Below are positions 10,995 through 23,300 of a stretch of 64,000 bases of DNA, piece by piece; the first letter of the stretch is position 1; every line of letters starts with the position of its first letter. Under the pieces are notes generated by a model. It was not told where the DNA came from and made no database searches. It saw nothing but the letters and a program-made list of their open reading frames with translations. The position numbers and the translations under genes were made by a program. This DNA is from Ianthella basta (taxonomy: Eukaryota; Porifera; Demospongiae; Verongiida; Ianthellidae), in assembly GCA_964019415.1 (NCBI GenBank), contig OZ025888.1, positions 2,813,819-2,877,818 of the forward strand. The letters are read 5' to 3'.

Positions 10995-11561
10995 CTATCT
11001 TCCCGTTTCTGTCTCCGCCTCTTTCTCATCCCTGTCTTTTGGAATGTAAGGACTAATTTCCGCCCAGGAGAGAAATAGCTTGCGCATTTTAGCACAAATG
11101 ATGGTAAACTCCTGTGATGAGCAACGGTACACTTCTGCAAATTTTGCCACTGTTGGATTCCGTTGGTACAGTATAAAATTAGTATCACCCGAGGCAACCT
11201 TTCTCACTTCTGACAAGTAGCAGTTACCATGTACCAGGGAGTTACGTATCCCTGTCAATATTGTTGGGTTAGGGATTTCAGCCTTCTTCTCTTCTGAAAT
11301 TTCTTGTAAAAACCATTTGATGTAATTATCTGATCCAGCATCAGCATCGCGGGGTTCAGCCAAACACATTACCTTGCCTATAGCTCCAACTACCAGGGCA
11401 ATCGAGAAGAAGCCATCCTGTATCAAGGAAAATTCATCCGGCTCTCTACTGCTCATGCTGTAGCAATCATGCTTATAGATAGCAATCACAGCAGTCTGCA
11501 AGGTCTTCATTTCAATCTTTTTAAACTTTTTCTGCTCTTCCTGAAGCAAAGAGTACATCAT
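10995..11561 (-). CDS. Unrecognised 188-aa protein with a HEPN-like RNSLVH motif
   Basis: One uninterrupted minus-strand frame starts at a double Met (an in-frame stop lies two codons upstream) and ends in a charged tail. Residues about 1-25 are lysine/glutamine-rich and helix-prone. A hydrophobic segment GFFSIALVVGAIGKVMCL follows near residue 50, and the motif GIRNSLVHGN lies near residue 107. HEPN domains are all-alpha and carry an R-x4-6-H motif, often with a polar residue after the arginine, as here. HEPN proteins are frequently RNases or nucleotide-binding partners. This is a motif-level resemblance only. No intron is needed, which fits either a single exon or an acquired gene. Without a homology search the frame could still be a chance ORF, but its length and composition argue against that. 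Confidence 0.45.
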   Translation of the reverse strand: MMYSLLQEEQKKFKKIEMKTLQTAVIAIYKHDCYSMSSREPDEFSLIQDGFFSIALVVGAIGKVMCLAEPRDADAGSDNYIKWFLQEISEEKKAEIPNPTILTGIRNSLVHGNCYLSEVRKVASGDTNFILYQRNPTVAKFAEVYRCSSQEFTIICAKMRKLFLSWAEISPYIPKDRDEKEAETETGR

Positions 11562-12013
11562 GCATTACTCATGAAAAATTTAATGCTGTTAGTTCATGTG
11601 TGTGTTAACTGGTCACCTCACCATAGTAAGAGACACTCTTAACTTCAATCGACGTGCATGTCTCAACACAGGTATCTCATGTACGACCAGTTCACCTCCT
11701 GCCACTGTTAGCATATTGCAAAAGTAGCATTAATTGCAGCATGGAAAGCAGTTTTTATAGCTTAATAATACACAGAAGCACTCACTTTTGTCATGTGACT
11801 GCACTGAAAATTCAAGTTCTGCATAGGTGTAGAAAAACAATCATACACAGAAAGCTCAACGAAATTAAGTCACAGCAAGGCCAGCAATGTGATGCTATAG
11901 GTTCTAGCTATACATCAAACAACTAAATAGGTTGGTTGACTGAATGGGAATAAATGTAATAGCAAACTTGAAGCAAACTACTACTGTGCCTAGTGATTAC
12001 TTCCTCACAGCTT
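11562..12013. other. No supported feature
   Basis: AT-rich sequence without a recognisable gene or repeat. Confidence 0.4.
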
Positions 12014-12028
12014 GGTAATTAGAGAGGT

Positions 12029-12709
12029 TTAGCATAGCGTAAAACGATACAATTTACGATAAGTTATTGTGCAATCACGAAATACGGTAAAACACTTCCG
12101 TATTTTACAATAGAACCGAACCTTATTGTTGCTTTTAAATGGTATACACTTCACCATCTTCACAGTTTCTGCAAGCGACCTAGGCACTTCTACAGCGTCT
12201 GTACGCATGCCACTACTCACCCAGCGTGCAGCGCACAGCGTAGTTACCAGTAAGCAAGTATCCAGCTATCTCAGCGCGAGCGCGTGCCTTGGACCATGCA
12301 TGTTCCTTCTGCGGAGGTTCCTCTAGCTTATACGAATGGCGCTCTTCTTACAAGGATACACACAGCTTCACCTGTACTTCTTAGCATTGCTGGTGACGTC
12401 CTCCTGCTTTGTGAGTTCATCGGACACGAGCAGACTTGCCTGTATAGTGTCACCTGCCTCGGTGGAAGTCGCTACCGGTCCAGCTGCTTCTTGCACTTGA
12501 TTGCAAAAGGCAACGTCTTATTGCTGCTCATTGTGTTTTTGCTTTGGCAAGCAATCAGTCAATACGTGAGTTCCATCGCCGCCATCTTACTATTTCTATC
12601 GTTTTTACCAAATTACCCTATGCTAAACGCGCTGAAGGCATCGTAATAAACAGTACAATATCCACGGTATCCATGGGATACCATAACGTCATTACGCTAT
12701 GCTAAAGCT
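12029..12709. mobile_element. Candidate inverted-repeat element (TTTAGCATAGCGTAA ends)
   Basis: GTTTAGCATAGCGTAA at the left is matched by TTACGCTATGCTAAAGC at the right. The octamer GGTAATTA occurs just outside both ends (12014-12021 and about 12720), which could be a target duplication, although short unmatched stretches separate it from the inverted repeats. Open frames inside are not recognisable. Confidence 0.45.
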
Positions 12710-12721
12710 TTCTATTGTATG

Positions 12722-14268
12722 GTAATTACTAGTAGGGCTTAATTAATGGTATATGGGAAGACATGCAAACCTGGCAAGTGAATGGTGAACAGGCATAATA
12801 CTATATGCATGCATTGAGATTGAAGACAGAGAGTACACCAAGCACACTGTACAGATCACTCGTGAGATCACTTTGTAGGCCAGAGGTCCACATTTACTTG
12901 TATATAAGCAGCTATGTCCAGATGTTGCCTATACATGTGCTCATACTGCATTGATGTTGCACCACAGTTAATCCATGCTCCCTAAAGAAGGCATTTACTA
13001 TTGGAGGAGCTCAATCCCTTCCTGCCATCACCCAAGCAATATCAAAAGCACTATACACAGTACATTTGCTTCGCCCATTCAATCTCACTTCATTTTGCTT
13101 GTTTGTCTTTACTGCATGTTATGGGTATATATACCTGGTGACTCCAGCCTTTTATTATCTCCCAGGTCAAGGTTCCATGCATACATACTGCATACACAGC
13201 ACTTGCCTTTGGCGCATGCATGATGTGTTGTATAGTACGTGACACAGACAATATAATATTTTCTCTGGATTTCCTTGCACGATCACGCAGGCATCCGTTG
13301 ACGTCTGCACAGTCTAACACGGACCGTCCTTGTGGGTAAGATTTATGTGTGGACTGGGAAATGGAGGAAGACAAACTACATAGTGCTGAAATTCAGACAC
13401 TCGCACATCAGGAAGGAAGAAGACACCGCAAGGCCTCCATCGTACGTGTGTTATCAATGAAGGAAGATATTTGTGTATGTGAACAGATACAAGGCTTTGT
13501 GAGTCAGCCTGATAATTGTAACTTGGCATGCAACAAATCTGTACCTCTGATCATAAATGCACTTAAATATTAACAACGTGTACAATACAATAGAAATTAA
13601 AAGAGCTAGAAGCAAGCAAAGAGGATTAAATTTAGCTAGCTGTTAACATCTACAGATAATACATTCTCTGTCAGAGCACAATACGTCTTTGACTTCCAGC
13701 AAACCTAGTCAATAGTGTTGCGCATTCCTTTCACTGCTGCTTGGCTGGTCCCCAGTTGCTCCAATGGATAGTTAGCAATACAACAGGAGTGAATTGCCCT
13801 CACCTTCCGGTTGTCCAATTTAAGGCTTTCTTCCCACATGCACCCCTGCAATTATTCTCCATCTTCTCTCGCATCGTAAGCAATCTGGTAGCTAACCGAC
13901 CTACTAGGTTTCTGCTGGATTTGCAGCCTCTGAGGCATTGGGTCACATCTTCATGCATAATGTAACTGCTGGCAATCCCCCCTCCCCCCCCCCCCCCCCT
14001 TCAACGGCACTCCTTGCAATTCCAACACTCCTGTTGGAGAGATCAGTCAATGGAGACTCCAACGGCAGTTGTGATGTCCAAAAAGGGTGCGTTGATGTCT
14101 ACATTGCTGGCACTGATGCAGGTACATCTTTCTGTGCGTCTGCCAACACTTCTCCCATTGAAGACTGGTCTTCTGTTTCAGTGTGAGCATGCTTCAAACT
14201 GTCGATGCCCCTCTGCACCTGCATCAGCCGATCTTCTAGCCCATCAAGCAATCTTACAGCCCATCCAA
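12722..14268. other. No supported gene
   Basis: Several short frames of about 60-95 codons exist, none recognisable. A C homopolymer lies at about 13980-13999. Isolated exons cannot be excluded. Confidence 0.35.
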
Positions 14269-14634
14269 TCAGCAATGGATCCTAGCTTCCAGCCCTGAAA
14301 TAAGGTCTGTGAGGCACTCCATTTTGATTATTAAGGTAGGCTGCCGTTCTTCATGTGTAGGACGGTTTTCAGTGGGGGCAGGATCGACTAGCTTCATAAC
14401 CAAAGGTTCGTCTTCGTTTGAAGTGGCTGGCTGTTGGACTTCCACTGGCTGTTGGACTGCAACTCTACTGTCGTTGTCCACTACTTCAGCATTGTGGGTC
14501 TTTTTTGATTTTCCCCACACAACGAACGCCTTCTTCCCGACTTCAATGGCTCCGCTCTTGATCACTGTTCTCTTTACAAGTGATGTGGCTCCCATGGATC
14601 TTCCTTCAGTCCATCTGACGATGATCTTATCCAT
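14269..14634 (-). CDS. Unrecognised 121-aa frame, possibly a first exon
   Basis: The frame opens with MDKIIVRWTEGRSMG and continues through KKAFVVWGKSKKTHNAEVV. This pattern of short strands with conserved Trp and Lys, followed by an acidic, Gln/Glu/Pro-rich linker, resembles the Tudor-like N-terminal modules found on various animal chromatin or transposon-derived proteins. I cannot assign a family. A splice donor for continuation is not obvious. It could be a host exon or the start of a lost transposase. Confidence 0.3.
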   Translation of the reverse strand: MDKIIVRWTEGRSMGATSLVKRTVIKSGAIEVGKKAFVVWGKSKKTHNAEVVDNDSRVAVQQPVEVQQPATSNEDEPLVMKLVDPAPTENRPTHEERQPTLIIKMECLTDLISGLEARIHC

Positions 14635-14950
14635 TGCAAGTGTTCTTCAAGGCTTCTGTTTAACTGGCTGAAACACTTTAGGTTAATCTACTGGGAAAAA
14701 CTTTAGCTTTTACTTACACTTCACAGACCGTAGTGTAGGTACATAGGGACTTGCTGCGCATTTGATTGGCTGATATTTGAGGTCGAGAAATCTCGTACCT
14801 CAAGCAGACCACTGTGTAGGACATGCTACAAATTTGATTGACTGATATTCAGGTCGAGTAATCTTGCACCTCAATCACGAGTGGCCCTCTATCTCTATAT
14901 AAGAATACATGCACATGCACCTTTATCTGTATGTTTATGGACTTAAGACC

Positions 14951-15990
14951 ATGCCTTTAAGTGACTTCCAAAGACAGCAACTTGTTTCCCTGTGGACGCA
15001 GTCCAATAGAAGGACAATGACAGAGATTAAGCGAATCTTGGCCCAGGAAGGAGTGTTCACTATTCACTTATAATTATGTCCAAACAATCAAGAATACCAT
15101 CACCCGATGGGAAGAAACAGTATCTGAACGAGATAGACCACAACTGGGACGAAGAACAACTATTCCTGAAAGCCATTATCGCTTCATCAATGAAGTGATG
15201 GCCCTGAATGATGAGTGTACAGCCTCAGAGTTGAAATACTGCTTGCTGCCAGATTTTAAATGGAGAATGTGATGTACAGCGAGAGGACAACAGCAAGATT
15301 GTGCAATGAACTGCATGGGGTGGACTTTCACCACTGCCCAGTATTGCCAGGCCATTTAAGATCCGAATAAGCAGAAGAGAGTGGAGTGGGTCACTAAGTG
15401 TCTAGAAGCTGAGGAATGTTTCAGAGACATCATCTTCACAGACGAGTGTACAGTGTACTGTAGTTAGAAAGCCACAGGAGGAAGTCCTTTCAAAGAAAAA
15501 GAATGCCCGTTGAAAGCTAAAATACAAACATTAGCATCCCCCAAAGATTCATGTCTGGGGAAGAATTTCAAAGAGGGGTGCCACTCAACTCATGATGTTT
15601 GGAGAAATAATGACGGCAATCAGATATGGAGACATTCTAACTGCTTCTCTCATTCCGTTTCTCAGGAAGATGTACCCAGATGGCAACAGACTGTACCAAG
15701 ATAACAATCCAAAGCACACCAACCAGTACATTCAAGCCCTCTTCGAAAAGAACAGAATACAATGATGGAAGAGCCCAGCAGAACGTCCTGATTTAAACCC
15801 TATTGAAAAGGTGTGGGAGTCGATGTAATGTATCTCAGGAACGAACACAAGCCCAGAAATATGCCTGAGCAGAAGGAAGGAATCAGGAAGTTTTGAAGTA
15901 CCGCGACACCACAGATGTGCAGCTGGTACATCGATCACCTCCAGAAAGTGATGTCAGATGTTATCAAAGTTGATGGCGCCCTTTCTGGAT
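14951..15990 (+). pseudogene. Dead Tc1-like transposase
   Basis: The N-terminus MPLSDFQRQQLVSLWTQS starts at 14951 and fits the helix-turn-helix of Tc1/mariner transposases. Further on come IIFTDECTV near 15435 (first catalytic Asp), LYQDNNPKHT near 15692 (second Asp) and PDLNPIEKVW near 15795 (Glu). I count 34 residues between the last Asp and the Glu, the Tc1 spacing DD34E. The frame is interrupted by several stops and shifts, including TAA near 15070, TAG near 15465 and an in-frame TGA near 15763. Just upstream, about 14755-14880 holds a degenerate direct repeat around GATTGGCTGATATTTGAGGT. Confidence 0.85.
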
Positions 15991-16530
15991 ATTAAGACCT
16001 GTGTAGTTGCTTTGTAGACTGCCTGACTCTTGTATTGCTATTGATAACTAAAAGATCACCTGTGTGTATAATGCATGATGTGTGTAAAACAGTTCTCCCT
16101 GTCTTGTATTATGGTTTATAATTTACATTGTATTCATGTATGTACTGTATCACAGCAGTGCGCATGTGTGCCTGATTCATATCTAAAAGGTCTGGAATCA
16201 TCTGCTCGTTTGACAAACACTGTGGTTAGTCACAATGTTTGTATAATTCACATTTGTCACATTTGCGTTAGTGCTTATTCGAGCAGACCAAGGTGTAATC
16301 CGCACAGATGCAGCGCAGCTGGCCGTGGACCACCCGTAGGTAGGCAATTAGCAGACTGCCCGCACAGGTTTCCGAGGATAATATAAAGTCGTCCGTGTCA
16401 CGTACCATATATGCATGCATTGTCAATAAGTATTGCTTAGATCAGTTATACCCCATGCAGAAGAGGCTGTTATTGCAGAATCACTTACATTCTGCACTAA
16501 ATGAGCTAGCTAACTCTCTAATCATGCAGC

Positions 16531-16720
16531 ATTCAATCCTGAAATATGGTGAGCAATGCTGTAGCTTCAAGAACACAAGGTGGGAGCAGGATGTTTTTGA
16601 CCCGGGGGTCTTTTTTGTCAACTGCTTACAGTGTGACAGAGACCCCCGGGGTTGAAACATCCTACTCCAACCCTGTGTTCTTTAAGCTGCAGTAATGCTT
16701 GCCATATTTCATGATTGAAT
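16531..16720. mobile_element. 190-bp foldback MITE (CCCGGGGGTC family), complete copy
   Basis: Arms of about 80 bp run from ATTCAATCCTGAAATATGG to its inverse, ATTTCATGATTGAAT, meeting near GACCCGGGGGTC / GACCCCCGGGGTT. Partial copies lie at about 26314-26418 and 26900-26975. Confidence 0.8.
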
Positions 16721-17082
16721 GACCAACGCAGCAATGACCCTCTACCAAATCATGCAGCATTTTGACCAAATATATACTAGTTAGCTCAACATACATACTT
16801 TTCAGTGGCTCTTGGGGTTGGCTTTTCTCACAGGAATGGTCACTTAGAATCTGAATGCAATCCTATATGTGTGAGTGAAATACATTAATTTGATGGATTT
16901 CACTATGCATTAACTTGTCACCCATTTCTCATTACCTGCAGATCAGCTGACTGAGATGATGTAAGTCTTGCTCTCTGCTTTATATTCCTGAGTAGACCTA
17001 TATATATATATAATGCAAAGTGTCAGATTCAATAATAAGTGATTAGTTTGTCAAGATAGTGACAGAAACAGATATAGTTTAC

Positions 17083-17477
17083 CTGTCACTTTAAAAATAT
17101 CCGGCAATGGTGTACTATTGTGAACGGATGTGTCTGATGACAAATCTTCTTCTAACACATCATAACAAAGGAAAAACAAGAATTACTCTCTGCATGTGCA
17201 TGCATGGAATGTACCAGCAGTATATAGGATTAGCATAGTATACATTGGCACTTATGCCTACCTTGTATGGGATCACTCTCAGATATCTCTGTAGACTCTA
17301 TAGATATATGTGCAGATATATAATTCAACCATGCACACAACACTAGCTGCCTGGCATGAGAACTAAACATGCACAACTACATGTTTTATACATAAAACAT
17401 ACCAGTGTAAATATCATTTACAGGAGGGTTCACATCTTGTGACTTTGGCCAGTTTGCAGAAGTGTCCTCAGAGGGTT
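17083..17477 (-). CDS. Three exons of an unidentified minus-strand host gene
   Basis: Read on the minus strand, exons lie at 17477-17403 (75 nt), 17297-17262 (36 nt) and 17151-17083 (69 nt). Each has an AG acceptor and a GT donor (GTATGT, GTAGGC, GTAAAC). Every exon is a multiple of three, starts in phase 1 with a Glu codon completed across the splice, and ends in phase 1. They encode acidic Ser/Thr/Pro-rich segments, for example EPSEDTSANWPKSQDV and EEDLSSDTSVHNSTPLPD. A fourth exon of the same class lies at 25249-25175. Such sequence suits a disordered linker or cytoplasmic tail; I cannot name the protein. The regular phase and length pattern is the main evidence, since the segments are too short and simple for domain recognition. 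Confidence 0.5.
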
Positions 17478-17905
17478 CTACATTATAAAAATATTTATGC
17501 AATCTATACTTTACATTTAAATGCAAGCAGCCTTAATTGCAAAACCTAATACAGGACATGAACATGAAGAATGAAACAGAATTTGTAAGTGGGCAAAGTG
17601 CATTTGGTCATCATAGCTACCCTCTGTCTTGTTCACATGCAGTTAGGTGTGTTAACTAATGGTCCTTTAAGGGCATGTGCGCATCCCTCAAGGGGTCGTG
17701 TGCAGGGCCTGGGCCACTCTGGGCAAATAACATTATCAAGATGGTGGAGTCAGGTGGACACAGTCAGACATTTAAAGTACAAAGCACTAATGGACGACTG
17801 CAATGAAATGCACAACACAGCATACAGCACGAAATCATTATGTTGAGCCAAATAGTCAGCGACTGCCATAGCACCCACAATAGAACAGTTCACATTTCAA
17901 AGGTG

Positions 17906-19936
17906 TGTAACAGTTGTTACAGTAAGAGATTCGGATCGAGTTGCAATAGTAGTGCTGAATCAAATACGCATGCACCAGAATATATAGCGTGCATACAAAG
18001 AACAAAGGAATAATAAGTTTGCACAAGACACAATGACAGCTACGTGATGTGTGTGTAATACCGGAAGGAAGGAAGTAAATTACAGGAAATAATAAGTGGT
18101 AATGGCCAAAAGCATGCTAAGTACGAGCACACACTACAGTACTCCCCCCCCAGTGAATGACAGGGAACAAGATGAGGTAGTGAAAGACTGTGCGAGAAGT
18201 GAAGTGCCTTGGTCCAACGATGGGCTGTCGTTGAAGTGTGTGATGAATAAAGCTGCCGCTAAAGATGGCGGGAGATGAAGAAACATCTAGCACCATGACT
18301 GCATGACTGTTTGCCACTGGGAAGCATGGGCTGAGCTTGTGGCAACTGCAAGTGTCCGGAAACGTTGGGGCCATAGAGCTCCACCCGTCGAATCCGAGGC
18401 CGGGCAAGTGAGGACTGCAGGGGTGAGAAGCGATGCAACCACATGACCAGAGGTCCGTCAAGGAGTCAGGATGTCAATGACCTGGTGCTAAACAAGACTA
18501 CGATGAGAGCTGGGCGTAAACTGAATAAGCTGCAGCTGTGATGCTGTGACAGTCTGCTGTAGTCCAAGGAACATTGTGGGTGTGAGTGTGCCGGCGTTGG
18601 CAATGAAACCCAAGTGAAAGTGGGCCAGCTGGGTCAGAGGAGCCAGAAGCCATATCCAGTGAAGAGCCTTGAGTGGTCCTGAAAGTGTACCACTCTTGCC
18701 GGGCCAGGCTGAAGTCCAGAAAGGGCCTTCCAGAGAAAGAACATGGTCCCTAAAGATGCATTCCAAAAGGGCCGTGGACTGGGAGGGGCCAAATTGGGGC
18801 CATGAGAGTCAGGAAGCTGCCGAGAGTAGCTGGGCTGAGGCCGGAGGAGACTGGGCTTTGACTGAGAGAGCCAAGTGAAGTCACGATGAGGTGAGCTGTG
18901 GCCGAGCAGTGGTCGAGCTGGGGCCAGGGGCTGAGGCTTGATAAGCTCGGATGACGCCGTGGTACGCTGGAGTGAGGCCGAAGAAAGCCAAGCGTGACCG
19001 ATGAGGTGCCGAGCTGCGACAGATGAGGGGCCGACGGTTGGCCAAATGAGCCAAAGGAGGGCCAGGCTGGGCAGTTGATGAATGGCAGGCCGATGGGGAC
19101 CGGTGAGGAGAGGGGAGGTTCAGGAGCCGGCTGATGCATGGGCCAAGCGGTCGATGCATGGGCGATGGCGGTTGCCATGAGGTGGTAGTCCTCAATCTTT
19201 AATCCGGTGGAGGGAGGCTGGTTGGCTCGAATGGAAATCCATCGTCATCCGTGTTCTGTGACCAAAACCACTAGTGTCAGGGTCACCAATGTAACGGTTG
19301 TTACAGTAAGGGATCCGAATCGAGTTGCAATAGTAGTGCTGAATCAAATACGCATGCACCAGAATATATAGCGTGCATACAAAGAACAACAAAGGAATAA
19401 ATGGTAATGTTTGCACAAGACACAATGACAGTCATGTGATGTGTGTGTAATACTGAAAGGAAGGAAGAAAAGTACAGGAAATAATTAGGGGTCGAACGAA
19501 TAACCGAATAGTCGAATATTTGTTCAGTAACCTAATATTCGAAGAATAACTTTATTCGTTTGAATATTGGTGATGCCTAATGACATCATAAAAATGGCCA
19601 TCACCCACATAAAACTCGTTTCGCTCATGAATCAGTTGATATCTACAGAACGAAACACCTCCTGTCTTATATGGATTACACATAGACTGCAGAAAAATGC
19701 TTTCTGTCAGGTCAAATTCACCCGTTCTGCTCTTCATCTGACTTTCTCCTCACATTTTTGGTAATCGCTCCACAGAAGACGGCCATATTTAGTAATCACT
19801 TCCGGTGGAACGAATATTCGAAAATTCATTCATTGGAAGCAATGAATAGTCAAACTTAATATAGAGTATTCGTTCAACCGTTACAAATAATAAGTGGTAA
19901 TGGCCAAAAGCATACTAAGTACGAGCACACACTACA
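17906..19936 (-). mobile_element. LTR-retroelement remnant, non-coding interior
   Basis: LTRs lie at 17906-18138 and 19290-19936; the second is lengthened by a nested MITE. They start TGTAAC and end CTACA, and GGTG flanks both outer ends (a 4-bp target duplication). A C-rich stretch next to the first LTR reads as a polypurine tract on the minus strand, and TTGGTGACCCTGAC next to the second LTR looks like a primer-binding site, so the element points to the minus strand. The 1.15-kb interior shows no recognisable gag or pol, so it looks like a non-autonomous or gutted copy. LTR divergence is about 5% by eye, suggesting a moderately old insertion. Confidence 0.75.
19487..19884. mobile_element. 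hAT-like MITE nested in an LTR
   Basis: The ends AGGGGTCGAACGAATA and TATTCGTTCAACC form inverted repeats, and flanking AAATAATT / AAATAATA is an 8-bp target duplication with one change, the size produced by hAT transposases. The interior is rich in ATTCG and ATTCGAA words. The other LTR of the host element (17906-18138) keeps the empty site, which confirms the insertion. Confidence 0.8.
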
Positions 19937-20117
19937 GGTGCTCTGACATTGAAAGACAATGTTCAAAACTACACATGGTAAGGAAAGAAGGGGGGGGAGG
20001 GGAAAATGGCAGTGAACCGGACCAGCACCAGCAATCTCCAGATCTTTAGCCGACCCTTTAGCAGCTGGGTCACTGGTCACCGCCAACAGCCACTGATCCA
20101 TTCCCTCCTTATATACC
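19937..20117. repeat. Foldback family R, left part of a copy split by a Gypsy element
   Basis: Contains ACTACACATGGTAAGGAAAG and GTGAACCGGACCAGCACC, both shared with 57110-57713. The copy resumes at 24662 after the Gypsy insertion. Confidence 0.8.
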
Positions 20118-20357
20118 TGTAGTGTATTGCATACTTATCTTATTGTACTTAATGAATGTGTTTACGCATGCGTGGTTGCTTTTGTGTACTGTCTGTAGAA
20201 CCGGTTTTCTCTAGTTTCAGTCAGTTGTGTAAGTGGTCAATTGTTTGAGAGTTAGTTCTAGTCTGACTCAGTTTCGGCTGCAGTGTTGTATCAGTTGTTC
20301 ATTGAGCTGCTCCTGGGGAGCCCATTTCGAACCCGCAGTATACCGTAGTATACAACA
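20118..20357 (+). repeat. 5' LTR of the Gypsy fossil
   Basis: Starts TGTAGTGTATTG, ends CAACA, and matches 24424-24661. A TTTTGCGACGAAGATG stretch follows directly and is the likely primer-binding region. Confidence 0.9.
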
Positions 20358-23300
20358 GTTTTGCGACGAAGATGCGGAGTTCAGTTGCTGGAGTTTTGCT
20401 GCAGCTCGAGTGTCAGTTTGTCACACAGGATGGCGACAATGACCAGACAAGTACAGGAGTTCGACTCCGCAAAGGAAGATTGGCCGCAATACGTGGAGCA
20501 GCTCGGACAGTTCTTCATAGCAAACGACATTACAGGAGCGAAGAAGCAAGCGGTGTTTCTGGTCGCGATGGGTCCCACAACATTTAAGGTGCTTCAGAGT
20601 TTGATCGCGCCAGCTAAGCCAGAAGAGAAGTCTTATGAAGACTTGGTGAAAGCATTAACGGAGTATTTCAAGCCGACCCTGTCTGACACCGTGCAGCGCT
20701 TCAAGTTCCATGGCAGGATACGTCAGCTGGATGAATCAGTGGCGGCATACGTGGTGGAGCTACGCTCTATTGCCGAACATTGTAACTTCGGTGCATCACT
20801 GCAGGCAATGCTTCGGGATCAGCTAGTCTGCGGGATTAACAACAAAGCAGTTCAGCGACAATTGTTGTCAGAATCGCCATTTACCTTCGAGAAAGCCTTG
20901 TCCTTGGCTCAGGGACTGGAGACTGCGGCGCAGAATGTTAAAGAGCTGCAGGGTGGACCCGTGGCTACTTCCCGGAGGGAGGTGCACAAGGTGACCCCTC
21001 AGCCAGCCTTCAGAGCAGAGGAAGGTCAGATGGGTTCAAAGGCAGGTCGACCTCAGCCTGCTATCGTTGTGGCAAATCATGTCATGGGGCTTATCAGTGC
21101 AAGTTCAAAAGTGCTGTGTGTTTCAAATGTGGCAAGAAAGGTCACATCCGGTCAGTTTGCCACAGCAAGCCCAAGCCCTCTAGTCCTCCCCACTCGGTGC
21201 AACAGGAGCAAGAGCCTAAAGACGTTGAAGGGGATGAGTACCCTTTATTTCATCTGAGCAACAAGAAGGCTGCACCATACAAGGTGAAGCTCAGTGTAGA
21301 CAACTTCCCAATAGAAATGGAGATTGACACTGCGGCAGCATTGTCTTTGATATCGGAGGCCACATTTAAGAAGACATGGACAGACAGGTCCATGGAGCCG
21401 TCCCAAGTCAGTTTGTGTTCATATTCCGGTGAGCCTATTGCAGTAACGGGAGAAGTGACAGTAACCGTCAGCTACAAGCAGCAGCAGGCCAAAGTACCAC
21501 TCGTGATTGTCAAGGGTGATGGTCCAAGCCTTTTTGGAAGAAACTGGCTTCAGCAGTTTCACCTCGACTGGCAGGAGATTCACTGCCTTCGTCCCAATTC
21601 CCTGAAAACAATGCTCGAACGCCATCAAGTGGTGTTCCAGGAAGGAATAAGGACATTGAAGGGTCACAAGGTGAAGATTGTGATTGACCCTCAAGCCTTA
21701 CCTCGATTCTGCAAAGCACGACCTGTCCCATACGTGTTGAGGGACAAGGTGGACGCAGAATTAGATCATCTCGTTTCTGAGGGCACACTAGAGCCGGTGC
21801 AATTTTCAGATTGGGCAGCGCCGATAGTAGTCATCTTGAAGAGCGACAAGACCAGTGTTCTGATCTGTGGTGACTTTAAGCAGACCATCAATCCAGTTTC
21901 CAAACTGGATAAGTATCCAATTCCTAAAGTGGAAGATCTTTTTGCGACTCTGTCAGGTGGCTGTGTGTTTTCCAAGATCGACCTCTCGCAGGCATATCAG
22001 CAGTTACCTCTGAACGAAGAGTCCCAGAAGTTGGCTGTGATCAACACACACAAGGGGTCATTCCGTTACACCCACCTCCCATTCGGGATTTCCTCAGCAC
22101 CGGGTATTTTTCGAAGAATCATGGAAAGCTTGCTACAGGGAATCCCAGGAGTAATTGTGTACCTCGATGACATTTTGGTGTCTGCTCCAAATGAAGAAGA
22201 GCACTTATGCAGATTGGAACAAGTATTCTATCGGCTAGAGAAGTCTGGCCTTCTGGCTCGTGAAAACAAATGCCAGTTTTTAGTGTCAGAAGTATCCTAC
22301 CTGGGACACCAAATCGATGCCGAAGGACTGCATCCTCTCCCCAACAAGGTGCAAGCAGTGGTCGATGCACCCAGTCCTCGTACAGTTCAGGAGCTGAAGC
22401 TTACCTGGGCCTTTTCACTTACTATGGTAAGTTCATGCCTAACTTACCTTCAGTGCTGGCTCTTCTCTATAGGTTGCTCAGGAAGGGGTCACAGTGGCAC
22501 TGGAGAGGGAAAGAAGAGACCGCTTTTCAGAAATTTAAAGGAGCTGTTGACATCCTCGCAGCTTCTTGTTCATTGACGCAAACCTTCCCCTCGTCCTTGC
22601 CTGTGACGCATCAGCTTACAGAGTTGGAGCAGTGTTGGCACACAGGATGCCAAACGGCAGTGAGCATCCTATCGGGTTTGCCTCCCGTACCTTGTCACCC
22701 ACTGAACAGAACTACTCCCAATTGGAGAAAGAGGGTTTCTCGTGTGTGTTTGGCATGAGGAAGTTTCACTCGTATCTTTTTGGCCATGCATTTGAATTGA
22801 TCACAGATCATAAGCCACTGATGGCCTTACTCAATGAACACCGACCAACCTCCCCTCAAGCATCAGCACAGATTAGACGTTGGCCCTTGTTCTTGTCCAC
22901 GTATGAGTATTTTCTTTCTTCCACCCTACAGAAGCTCATTCCAATGCAAACGCTTTGAGTAGGTTGCCTCTCCTTTCAGCCCCAGCACAAGTGCCAACAC
23001 CTCCAGAACTGGTGTTACTCATGGAGCATCTGAAAGAATCCCCAGTGACTGCAGATCACATTCGTTCTTGGTTGCACAAAGACCCATGCAGTTCTTGCAC
23101 AAGTCCTTGAGTTTGTTTGCCAAGGATGGCCTGACAAAGTTGACCAGGACTTGAGTCCGTATTTCATGAAGAAAGATGAGTTGACCATACATGAAGCATG
23201 TATCTTGTGGGGAAACAGGGTGGTTGTTCCACCACAAGGGCAAGAGATGGTCCTGCATGAATTGCATCCTGGAAACTCCTGCATGAAGTCGTTGGCTAGA

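Noticed and set aside
13100-13580. Short frames around 13.1-13.6 kb as exons
   Set aside because: Several frames on both strands, none with consistent splice sites or known motifs.
16936-16980. A fifth micro-exon of the minus-strand host gene
   Set aside because: A GTAATG donor is present, but the only phase-compatible acceptor gives an in-frame stop; it could be a terminal exon, which I cannot support.
18096-19195. Frames of 60-142 codons in the GC-rich interior of the LTR remnant
   Set aside because: Both strands are open because of composition and internal repeats; no retroelement motif is present.
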